This document shows, piece after piece, positions 34,148 through 41,537 of a DNA stretch of 55,822 bases. Under the pieces are notes generated by a model that had not been told where the DNA came from, searched no databases, and saw only the letters and a program-made list of their open reading frames with translations. Every line of letters begins with the position of its first letter. Position 1 is the first letter of the stretch. A program made the position numbers and the translations under genes. This DNA is from Gordonia sp. (in: high G+C Gram-positive bacteria) (GTDB lineage: Bacteria; Actinomycetota; Actinomycetes; Mycobacteriales; Mycobacteriaceae), in the NCBI RefSeq assembly GCF_020438995.1, contig NZ_JAGQTN010000078.1, forward strand, positions 1 through 55,822, written 5' to 3'.

Positions 34148-35332
34148 CTACGCCAACGAGGCCGGCCTGCCGAACAGGTACCCCTGCGCCATGTCGCATC
34201 CCAGTTCCTTGACGGCGGCCAGCACCTCCGGCGTTTCGACGCCCTCGGCGACGGTGAGCGCGCCCGCCGCGGACGCCAGGTCGCAGATCGCGCGCACCAC
34301 CGCCCGGTCCATCCGTTCGCTCGGCATCCGACTGACCAGCGCACGGTCGACCTTGAGCACGTCGATCGGCAGATTCCGCAGATACCCCAGCGCGGCGAAG
34401 CCGGCCCCCAGGTCGTCGACGCAGATCCCGCACCCGAGCCCGTGCAGGGTCCAGATGGTCCTGTCGGCGACGCTGCCCTGGGTGACGACGGCGTTCTCGG
34501 AGATCTCGAACCACAGCCGCGCCGGGTCCAGGCCGTGTTCACCGAGCAGCCACCCGACGTAGTCACCGAGCCACCTGTCCCGCAACTGCCCGGCTGAAAG
34601 ATTCACCGACATGAACGCATCCGGCCCGAGTAGTTCGGTGACCGGCCCGGCCAGTGCCTCGACCGAGCGGGCGATCGCGACCCGGCCGACCGGCACGATC
34701 AGCTCGGTCGCCTCGAGCCCCGCCAAGAACACGTCGGGCCCCACGAGCGCGCCGTCGCGCCGCCAGCGCAGCAGCGACTCGTATCCGGCCGTCGTCACCT
34801 CACCCGCACCCAGCTTCACGATCGGCTGATACACCGGCTCCCAGGAGTCCGACGACGCCGCGGCGAGGTCGGAGCCGATCCCGGCGCGGCGGCGGGCCAC
34901 GGCAAGCATTCCGGGACGGGCGATCACCACCGGGGCGCCGAACTCGATGGCCTCACGCAGCGTGGTATCGGCGACATGCGCCAGATCGTCGTCGCCCCAA
35001 GGGGATTCCTGCACGACGGACCGGTGCGCAATACCCACGCGGACATCGACGAACCGTGCGGGCACATAGGGGTCGGCGACCCGGACGCCCGACACGTCGA
35101 GCAGAGACAGGTCGAACGCATGAACGTCGGACGGACCGGCGGCACCCGACCGCCACAGCCAGTCCAGTGGACCGCGCCGCTCGAAAGTTCCCCCTACCAG
35201 AACCTGACCGAGCACGGCATCGACGTACCGCTCGGCCACGGCGACGGACTCCGCCCAGCCGTACAGTTCTGTTCCCCTGCGATACGGGTCGACGGTGATG
35301 GCCACGACTGTTGCGTCCGGCACCGCACGCAT
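34148..35332 (-). CDS. EAL-domain cyclic di-GMP phosphodiesterase with degenerate GGDEF-like N-terminus
   Basis: 394 residues. The C-terminal 245 residues are an EAL domain: YQPIVKL, the signature as ESLLRW (E-S-L for E-A-L), MSVNLSAGQL, WFEISENAV, CVDDLGAGFAALGYLRNLPIDVLKVDR, AEGVET and QGYLFGRP. Metal- and base-type acidic residues (E of ESL, E of FEI, DD, K-D, E of AEGVE) are kept, so activity is expected. The first 140 residues (AESVAVAERYVDAVLGQV, RVGIAHRS, then DDDLAHVADTTLREAI) look like the end of a GGDEF domain without GGDEF. No membrane segment. It reads with the sugar transferase and GGDEF gene and probably opposes the latter. Confidence 0.88.
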   Translation of the reverse strand: MRAVPDATVVAITVDPYRRGTELYGWAESVAVAERYVDAVLGQVLVGGTFERRGPLDWLWRSGAAGPSDVHAFDLSLLDVSGVRVADPYVPARFVDVRVGIAHRSVVQESPWGDDDLAHVADTTLREAIEFGAPVVIARPGMLAVARRRAGIGSDLAAASSDSWEPVYQPIVKLGAGEVTTAGYESLLRWRRDGALVGPDVFLAGLEATELIVPVGRVAIARSVEALAGPVTELLGPDAFMSVNLSAGQLRDRWLGDYVGWLLGEHGLDPARLWFEISENAVVTQGSVADRTIWTLHGLGCGICVDDLGAGFAALGYLRNLPIDVLKVDRALVSRMPSERMDRAVVRAICDLASAAGALTVAEGVETPEVLAAVKELGCDMAQGYLFGRPASLA

Positions 35333-35501
35333 TGATTCCCTCTATTCAGCGAGTAGGCCGACTTCCCCACCTCACCCCCGAGCAGACGGCGAACTTCGCC
35401 ATCAGCGATGGCGCGACAAAAGTAGCACAGGATCGGCAGGTCAACCCCCAAATCTCGCCGACCATCTCACCCTGCTTTCGGCTTCAGTGGCGGCCTCGCG
35501 C

Positions 35502-36575
35502 TCAGCCGATCAACTCGCGCAGGATCTCCATGTCCTCGACGCGCTCGGCGTGCGTCCCGGCCGCCGGCGCGGCCAGGAGCACCCCCACACCCGCGGCGCG
35601 GAAGGCCTCGACCCGCTCGGCCACCTGCGATCTGGGCCCGATCAGGGCGGTCGAATCCACCAGATCCTGAGGCACGGCTGCGGCGGCCTCGGCCTTCTTA
35701 CCGTCCAGATACAGATCCTGGATCAGCTTGGCCTCGTCGACGAATCCGTAACGCACGGCCAGTGAGTTGTAGAAGTTCTTGCCGCGGGCGCCCATGCCGC
35801 CGATGTACAGCGCGCAGTGATTGCGGACGAGTTGGTTGGCATGCTCGATCTGCTCGGCGTCGTCGGTGATCAGCGCGGCGGCGTTGACCACGATGCGTAG
35901 CGGCGGGAGGTCCGGGCTGCGCTTGGCCTTGCCGGCCTCGAGAGCCTCCCCGAACGCGGCATCGACGTACCCGGGATGGAACAAGAACGGCTGGAATTCC
36001 TCGAAGAGCTCGGCGGCCAACTCGGTGTTCTTGGGGCCGATGGCGGCGAGCAGCATCGGGATGCGATCCCGCACCGGATGGTTGATGATCTTCAAGGCCT
36101 TACCCAGGCCCGACCCGCCATGCTCGGGGCCGAGCGGCAAGTGGTAGTGCTTACCGTCGAAGGTCACCGGCTCGCGCCGCCACACCTTGCGGCAGATCTC
36201 GACGTGCTCGCGGGCGCGGCCGAGAGGCGCGTTATAGGGCACCCCGTGGAAGCCTTCGATGACCTGAGGACCGGACGCCCCGATACCCAGGATCGCGCGG
36301 CCGCCGGAGATGTAGTCCAGGCCGGCCGCGGTTATCGCCAGGTTGGTGGGGGTACGCGAGAACATCGGCAGGATGCCGGTCTGCAGTTCCATCTTCTCGG
36401 TACGCGCCGCGATGTAGCCGAGCTGACTGACCGCGTCGAAGCTGTAGGCCTCCGGCACCGTGACCCTGCCGACACCCGCCCGCTCGAAGTCGGCGAGGTG
36501 GTCGATGGTCTCGCGGAAGTCGCCGGCGTAGTTGATCGGCATGCCGAGCTTCATCGGGGCAGCAGTTGGCGTCAT
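35502..36575 (-). CDS. LLM-class F420-dependent oxidoreductase
   Basis: 357 residues from the ATG at 36575 (MTPTAAPMKLGMPINYAGDF). TIM-barrel luciferase-like family: VTVPEAYSFDAVSQLGYIAART, LQTGILPMFSRTPTNLAITAAGLDYISGGRAILGIGASGPQVIEGFHG and the C-terminal VGVLLAAPAAG. The residues SGPQV are typical for F420-using members of actinobacteria. Substrate unknown. It stands alone with its promoter to the right, where two 21-bp direct repeats occur. Confidence 0.9.
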   Translation of the reverse strand: MTPTAAPMKLGMPINYAGDFRETIDHLADFERAGVGRVTVPEAYSFDAVSQLGYIAARTEKMELQTGILPMFSRTPTNLAITAAGLDYISGGRAILGIGASGPQVIEGFHGVPYNAPLGRAREHVEICRKVWRREPVTFDGKHYHLPLGPEHGGSGLGKALKIINHPVRDRIPMLLAAIGPKNTELAAELFEEFQPFLFHPGYVDAAFGEALEAGKAKRSPDLPPLRIVVNAAALITDDAEQIEHANQLVRNHCALYIGGMGARGKNFYNSLAVRYGFVDEAKLIQDLYLDGKKAEAAAAVPQDLVDSTALIGPRSQVAERVEAFRAAGVGVLLAAPAAGTHAERVEDMEILRELIG

Positions 36576-36595
36576 GCACACGCATTCTTCCACAG

Positions 36596-36639
36596 CCGTA
36601 CGAGCGGTCGGTCGGCACCCGTACGAGCGGTCGGTCGGC
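36596..36639 (-). promoter_or_regulatory. Two 21-bp direct repeats, TetR-type operator pattern
   Basis: CCGTACGAGCGGTCGGTCGGC at 36596-36616 and again at 36619-36639, identical, period 23. On the minus strand this reads GCCGACCGACCGCTCGTACG, close to the ACCGACCG/CGGTCGGT type of site used by many TetR-family repressors. It begins 21 bases upstream of the oxidoreductase start. Confidence 0.6.
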
Positions 36640-36846
36640 GACTTTCGGACGCCGACGAGGCGGCCACGAGACCAACGGCGCAGGACCAAAGTCCCCGGGT
36701 CATCCACCGGAAGATTTCCACTTGGCCGACGGAACGTGAACAGTCGGTGAACACCTGGCGCGATAGAGCAAACACGCACGTCAAATGGGGTCTTTTGGCT
36801 TTCCCGAAGTTAGGTGCCAGAGCGCGTCACACAGCATGATGATCGC

Positions 36847-38076
36847 ATGAGCTCAGAGATGCTTATTCTGGTGCTGCTCGTCATCACGGCACTCGGTTTC
36901 GACTTCACCAACGGATTCCACGACACCGGCAACGCCATGGCGACCTCGATCGCCACCGGAGCCTTCAAACCCAAGACCGCGGTCACCGTCGCCGCGATCC
37001 TCAACCTCATCGGCGCGCTGCTGTCGGTCGAGGTGGCGGCAACCATCACCAAGGACGTACTGAAGATCCAGGAGACCAAGGGCGACGGAGCCGGCGAGCT
37101 GGTCGCAGGACTCGACGCCCAGAAGGCGCTGCTGATCATCTTCGCCGGACTCATCGGCGGCATCCTGTGGAATCTGTTCACCTGGCTGTTCGGCCTGCCG
37201 TCGAGTTCCTCGCACGCACTGTTCGGCGGACTTATCGGTTCAGGCCTGGCCGCCATCGGGTTCGGCGGCATCAACTGGGCCGGCATCACCCACAAAATCC
37301 TGGTCCCCGGCCTGGCCGCGCCGGTGATCGCCTGCATTGTCGCCGCCACCAGCACATGGATCATCTTCAAGATCACCAGTTCGATCGCTGAGAAGAACCG
37401 GGACGCCGGATTCCGCTATGGCCAGCGCGCCACCGCGTCCCTGCTCGCCCTCTCGCACGGCACCGGCGACGCGCAGAAGACCATGGGTGTCATCGCCCTC
37501 GCCCTCATCGCCACCAATCATCTGGATGCGCGCACCGTCTCCAGCGGGTTGCCGATCTGGGTGGTCCTGACCTGTGCGTTCGCCATCGCCCTGGGTACCT
37601 ACCTCGGTGGCTGGCGCATCATCCGCACCCTGGGTAAGGGCCTGGTGGAGATCAGCTCGCCGCAGGGCTTCGCCGCCGACGCATCCTCGGCCGCGATCAT
37701 CCTGACCTCCTCCACCGCGGGTATGGCACTGTCGACCACCCACGTCGCCACCGGCTCGATCTTGGGCACCGGCGTCGGCAAGAAGGGCGCCGAGGTGCGC
37801 TGGAGCGTCGCGGGCCGCATGGCGGTCGCCTGGGTGACCACGGTTCCGGCCGCCGCAACGGTGGGTGCCCTGTGCTTCTGGCTCGGTCACCTTATCGGCG
37901 ACGTCTACGGCGCCATCACGATCTTCGCGATCCTCGTGGCCGCTTCCGCTTACATGTACTGGCGCGCACAGCAGAACAAGGTCGACCACAACAACGTGAC
38001 CGACGACTGGGAGGACGGCAGCGGTACCACCGTCCCCGCGGGTGAAGAGCCCGCGACCCGTCCTGCGTCGGTCTGA
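36847..38076 (+). CDS. pitA: Inorganic phosphate transporter, Pit family
   Basis: 409 residues from the ATG at 36847 (MSSEMLILVLLVIT). About ten membrane segments. The two inverted PHO4-type signatures are clear: GFDFTNGFHDTGNAMATSIATGA at the start and LLALSHGTGDAQKTMGVIALAL in the second half, with LPSSSSHALFGGLIG and STTHVATGSILGTG. A low-affinity metal-phosphate/proton symporter. The same gene is next to the menaquinone genes in mycobacteria. The small membrane gene at 38109 follows in the same operon. Confidence 0.95.
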   Translation: MSSEMLILVLLVITALGFDFTNGFHDTGNAMATSIATGAFKPKTAVTVAAILNLIGALLSVEVAATITKDVLKIQETKGDGAGELVAGLDAQKALLIIFAGLIGGILWNLFTWLFGLPSSSSHALFGGLIGSGLAAIGFGGINWAGITHKILVPGLAAPVIACIVAATSTWIIFKITSSIAEKNRDAGFRYGQRATASLLALSHGTGDAQKTMGVIALALIATNHLDARTVSSGLPIWVVLTCAFAIALGTYLGGWRIIRTLGKGLVEISSPQGFAADASSAAIILTSSTAGMALSTTHVATGSILGTGVGKKGAEVRWSVAGRMAVAWVTTVPAAATVGALCFWLGHLIGDVYGAITIFAILVAASAYMYWRAQQNKVDHNNVTDDWEDGSGTTVPAGEEPATRPASV

Positions 38077-38108
38077 CCCCGCGCGATCAGCTAAGGATTG
38101 AAAGCACC

Positions 38109-38390
38109 ATGCACATAGTCGAATCCATCGCCCGAGTGCTCATCGTGGGTCTGATGCTCGGAGCGGGACTGCCCGCGATCTTCGCGGTCGGCCTACGCCT
38201 GCACGCCGTCGGTATGGGCAACGAGCACGCCGATGGCACGGTGACGGCCCCCGATCCGGTCCGCAAGGCCGCCGCTTACGTCCTGTTCGGGCTGGTCGTG
38301 GTCGTCATCGCTGTCGGCATCCTCTGGGTGTGCCGACACACCCTCGACTTCCATCTGGGCGTCAGAGTCTTCCCTGACGCCTGGTACTAG
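38109..38390 (+). CDS. Small two-segment membrane protein, partner gene of pitA
   Basis: 93 residues. Membrane segments at about residues 6-30 (IARVLIVGLMLGAGLPAIFAV) and 56-76 (YVLFGLVVVVIAVGILWVC), with a short polar loop between. The start is the ATG at 38109, 32 bases after pitA. A similar protein follows pitA in mycobacteria (Rv0544c). No function is known; a role with the transporter is suggested by position only. Confidence 0.8.
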   Translation: MHIVESIARVLIVGLMLGAGLPAIFAVGLRLHAVGMGNEHADGTVTAPDPVRKAAAYVLFGLVVVVIAVGILWVCRHTLDFHLGVRVFPDAWY

Positions 38391-38396
38391 GACAGG

Positions 38397-38439
38397 AACA
38401 GTTCGGCGCCGACCCCGTGAGGGTCGGCGCCGAACTGTT
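38397..38439 (+). terminator. Strong terminator after pitA operon
   Basis: Perfect 19-bp stem (38397-38415 with 38421-38439) and a 5-base loop CGTGA, starting seven bases after the stop. The stem core is GTTCGGCGCCGACCC / GGGTCGGCGCCGAAC. Confidence 0.92.
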
Positions 38440-38590
38440 GTCACTGCCCGATTCCGGCGGTCGGCACCGCAAGGGTGTGTACTGGGATGACAAGCATCCG
38501 AACCGGACACGATGTCAGACACCGGCCCGGACACGCCCCAGCCCGTGAACCGAGTACAACAAATCCCAGGTACGAAGAAGGGAGGCGATC

Positions 38591-38977
38591 ATGGACCGAC
38601 CACAGCTACTCATGAAAGTCGTCGAATGGTTGCGGGCCGGCTACCCCAACGGGGTACCCCAGGGCGACTACATTCCGCTCGTGGCACTGCTGCGCCGACA
38701 ACTTTCCGACGATGAACTCGACCAGGTGACCTCCGACCTGATCGACGACTCCCTGCGGCATCTCGAACCGATCTCCAAGATCGACGCGGGAGTCAAGATA
38801 ACCAAGGTCACCGACGAGCTCCCCCACGCCGTCGACATCGCCCGGGTGCGGCAGTTGCTCGTCGTGGCCGGCTGGCCGTTCGACGACGAACCGCTCGCCG
38901 ACACCATCACCCCGAACGCGTCACCCGAACCCCTCGAGGACGGCGAGGGTCCCGGCGAGTCCGGAGACGGCCACTGA
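38591..38977 (+). CDS. DUF3349 family protein
   Basis: 128 residues. GGGAGG lies just before the ATG at 38591. The DUF3349 core is seen in VVEWLRAGYPNGVPQGDYIPLVALLRRQLSDDEL and the helical DLIDDSLRHLEPIS, with ITKVTDELPHAVDIARVRQLLVVAGWP after it. Small helical proteins of this family are found next to menE in mycobacteria (Rv0543c). The tail of about 25 residues is acidic and Pro/Gly-rich. No function is established. Its TGA overlaps a likely CTG start of menE. Confidence 0.88.
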   Translation: MDRPQLLMKVVEWLRAGYPNGVPQGDYIPLVALLRRQLSDDELDQVTSDLIDDSLRHLEPISKIDAGVKITKVTDELPHAVDIARVRQLLVVAGWPFDDEPLADTITPNASPEPLEDGEGPGESGDGH

Positions 38978-40302
38978 ACCGGCTGCACCCGCTGGAGCTG
39001 GTAGGCGCACCGGAAGTCCTGGCCCACACGGACACGCTCGCCGGGCTCCTCGAGCACGGCGCCACCCGAGCCGTCCTGCCGGTGCCCGGCGACGCCGCGG
39101 CCGCGGCCCGGTTGTGCGCCGCCCTCGGCGCCGGCGAACCGATCGGCGACGACGTGACATTGGTGATCTCGACATCCGGTTCGACCGGCATCCCGAAAGG
39201 CGCTCAGCACACCGCGGCGACCCTGCGCGCCTCGGCCCGAGCCACCGAGGCTTTTCTCGGCGGACCGGGCAATTGGCTGCTCACTCTGCCACCGCATCAC
39301 ATCGCCGGGCTGCAGGTGCTGCTGCGGGCAATCGGTGCCGGGTACCGTCCCCGCGTCATCGACGTGCGCGACGGCTTCGGGGTCGACGACTTCGTCCGCT
39401 CCACCGGCGAGCTCGACGGCGTGCGTCGGTACACATCGCTGGTGCCCACCCAGTTGATCAAGGTGCTGGCGTCACCGGCGGCCACCGACGCCGCCCGGAC
39501 ATTCGACGCCATCCTCGTGGGCGGGGCCGCAACCCCGGAATTGTTGCGGCGCAAAGCGATCGATGAGGGTCTGGCGATCGTGTGCACGTACGGGATGAGC
39601 GAGACCGCCGGCGGCTGCGTCTATGACGGTTTTCCCCTCGACGGGGTCGAGGTGCGGATCGAAGGCCCCGGAGACGGCGGCGCCGGACGTATTTGGCTCG
39701 GTGGTCCGATGGTCGCCGACGGCTACCGCAATCTGCCGCACCACCCGTCGTTCGGGCAATACCTCTCCAGGGATTCCTCCGGGGGGCCTTCCTCCGGGGA
39801 GCACCGGTGGTTTCGTACCGACGATCTCGGGATCGTCGAATCCGGACTGCTGCGGGTCGTCGGGCGGGCCGATCAGGCCATCAGCACGGGTGGGCTCACG
39901 GTGCTGCCCGAGGTGGTGGAGGAGGCCATCGCGGCCGATCCGTCGGTCGCCGAATGCGTGGTGCTGGGCCTGCCCGACCCGCGGCTCGGCGAGAAGGTGG
40001 TGGCGGTGCTCGTCGAATCCGAGGCCGGGGCCGTGGACCCGAACCTGATCATCGAGCTCGTGACCGCTCGGCTCGACCGATTCGCCGCGCCGCGCGAGGT
40101 GATCGTCGTCGACACCCTGCCGATGCGGGGGCCGGGCAAACCCGACCGGGCCGCACTGCGGGAACGGCTGACCGGCGCAGTTGCGCCAGAAACGGAAAGC
40201 CGGGTGCCAGGACCGGAAAAGGGTCCGGAAACGGAGAAGCGCCCTGCCGACTTGGGGGGGATGCAGGCAGGGCGCAAGTCTCCGGGAAGAGACTTCACAT
40301 AG
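38974..40302 (+). CDS. menE: O-succinylbenzoate-CoA ligase; probable CTG start
   Basis: An ANL-family adenylating enzyme: the P-loop LVISTSGSTGIPKGAQHTAA, PPHHIAGLQVLLRA, YGMSETAGGCVYDGFPLDG, TDDLGIVESGLLRVVGRADQAISTGG and the C-terminal lysine region RGPGKPDRAAL. It makes O-succinylbenzoyl-CoA for MenB. The nearest usual start codon is the GTG at 39082, which leaves only 29 residues before the P-loop strand. Reading the same frame upstream gives LNRLHPLELVGAPEVLAHTD and HGATRAVLPVP, protein-like text that resembles longer MenE N-termini, and it begins at a CTG that shares CTGA with the stop of the gene before. I therefore prefer 38974 (442 residues) over 39082 (406). The last 45 residues are not conserved. 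Confidence 0.8.
   Translation: MNRLHPLELVGAPEVLAHTDTLAGLLEHGATRAVLPVPGDAAAAARLCAALGAGEPIGDDVTLVISTSGSTGIPKGAQHTAATLRASARATEAFLGGPGNWLLTLPPHHIAGLQVLLRAIGAGYRPRVIDVRDGFGVDDFVRSTGELDGVRRYTSLVPTQLIKVLASPAATDAARTFDAILVGGAATPELLRRKAIDEGLAIVCTYGMSETAGGCVYDGFPLDGVEVRIEGPGDGGAGRIWLGGPMVADGYRNLPHHPSFGQYLSRDSSGGPSSGEHRWFRTDDLGIVESGLLRVVGRADQAISTGGLTVLPEVVEEAIAADPSVAECVVLGLPDPRLGEKVVAVLVESEAGAVDPNLIIELVTARLDRFAAPREVIVVDTLPMRGPGKPDRAALRERLTGAVAPETESRVPGPEKGPETEKRPADLGGMQAGRKSPGRDFT
40239..40275 (+). terminator. Hairpin inside the 3' tail of menE
   Basis: GCGCCCTGCC (40239-40248) pairs perfectly with GGCAGGGCGC (40266-40275), 17-base loop containing G7. It lies within the unconserved C-terminal codons of menE and could end transcription before menA. 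Confidence 0.5.
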
Positions 40303-40458
40303 TGTGCCATGCCCGCCGCGAAAGCGCTACCCGATTCACCCGTTCCGCGTGTCGCGGCGTGTCTCGTGTCTCCCGGTGCCATTTTTCGCGGTGCTTTTTC
40401 TCCCCGGGCCGTGTCTCCCGGTGTCGTGAGGTGGCCCGGCGCGTGTAAGGATCGGTTC

Positions 40459-41346
40459 GTGGCTACCGCACAGCAGTGGATCCAGGGCGCACGCCCGCAC
40501 ACCCTTCCGAACGCGATCGCACCCGTCGTCGCGGGCGTCGGCGCCGCCGCACACGCCGCGGGTGATCTCTCGGCGGGCGATCTGTCCTGGTGGCGGGCGG
40601 GGCTCGCGCTGCTGGTGGCGCTGTCGCTGATCGTCGGCGTCAACTACGCCAACGACTACTCCGACGGGATCCGCGGCACCGACGACGACAGGGTCGGCCC
40701 GATGCGGCTGGTCGGATCGGGTGCGGCCGCGCCCGCGGCGGTCAAACGCACCGCTTTCGTGTGCTTCGGGGTGGCCGCGATGTGCGGGCTGGTGCTGGCG
40801 ATCAGTACCGCGTGGTGGCTGGTCGCGGTCGGCGCGGTATGTATCGCAGGGGCCTGGTTCTACACCGGCGGCAGCTCCCCGTACGGCTACCTCGGCTTCG
40901 GTGAGGTGGCGGTGTTCGTGTTCTTCGGCCTCGTCGCGGTGCTGGGCACGCAGTTCGTCACCGCCGACACCGTCGACTGGGTGGGGCTGGTGTGCGCGAT
41001 CGCCGTCGGCTGCTTCTCCAGCGCCGTGCTGGTGGTCAACAACCTCCGTGACATCCCCTCGGACACCGAATCGGGCAAGATCACCCTGGCCGTGCGGCTC
41101 GGTGACGCCCGCACCCGCATCCTGTTCGGCACGTTGCTGACGGTGCCGCTGGTCGTGTCCGTGGCCCTGGCCGGGGTGACGTGGTGGGCGCTCATCGGTC
41201 TGTTCGCCGCACCTCTGATCTGGGTCGCCTCCGGGCCGGTGCGCACCGGCGGCATCGGGCCGGCGCTGATCGTGTCGCTGGCCACCACCGGCAGGGCGAT
41301 GCTGCTGTGGTCGGTGGCGACGGCGGTGGCGCTGCTCGTGGGGTGA
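40459..41346 (+). CDS. menA: 1,4-dihydroxy-2-naphthoate polyprenyltransferase
   Basis: 295 residues from the GTG at 40459 ([20 protein letters not shown]), with AAGGA before it; an upstream in-frame ATG at 40309 is rejected because it adds 50 residues without family match. UbiA-type membrane enzyme with about eight membrane segments. The two Asp-rich motifs are [20 protein letters not shown] and [22 protein letters not shown]. It attaches the long prenyl chain made by the synthase at 11.1 kb, giving demethylmenaquinone for MenG. Confidence 0.95.
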   Translation: MATAQQWIQGARPHTLPNAIAPVVAGVGAAAHAAGDLSAGDLSWWRAGLALLVALSLIVGVNYANDYSDGIRGTDDDRVGPMRLVGSGAAAPAAVKRTAFVCFGVAAMCGLVLAISTAWWLVAVGAVCIAGAWFYTGGSSPYGYLGFGEVAVFVFFGLVAVLGTQFVTADTVDWVGLVCAIAVGCFSSAVLVVNNLRDIPSDTESGKITLAVRLGDARTRILFGTLLTVPLVVSVALAGVTWWALIGLFAAPLIWVASGPVRTGGIGPALIVSLATTGRAMLLWSVATAVALLVG

Positions 41347-41401
41347 GTGTTGTTCGTGGCCGTGGTGGTGTCAGGGGTGAACCTCACCGGCCCCAACGCG
41401 T

Positions 41402-41438
41402 CCCTCGCGCCTTCGTCGCTTCGGCCTCAGGGATCAAG
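41402..41438. repeat. Dispersed intergenic repeat, copy 2
   Basis: 37 bases matching 14430-14466 at 35 of 37 positions, in the same orientation. It lies in the gap after menA. Confidence 0.8.
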
Positions 41439-41537
41439 GAGTTCGGCCTCGGGACCCAGATGGCCGGCAGTGACGGTTCTTAGCGAATCCTGAGAACCGG
41501 TGGCGGCCAGACCGGAGGCCGACCTACTGTCGGCGAC

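Noticed and set aside
33994-34566. Upstream extension of the sugar transferase frame into the EAL gene
   Set aside because: The extra 190 residues are Arg/Ser-rich and overlap the well-supported EAL domain in another frame.
40309-40458. Longer start for menA
   Set aside because: Would add 50 residues without membrane or family match; the GTG at 40459 has a ribosome site and fits the usual length.
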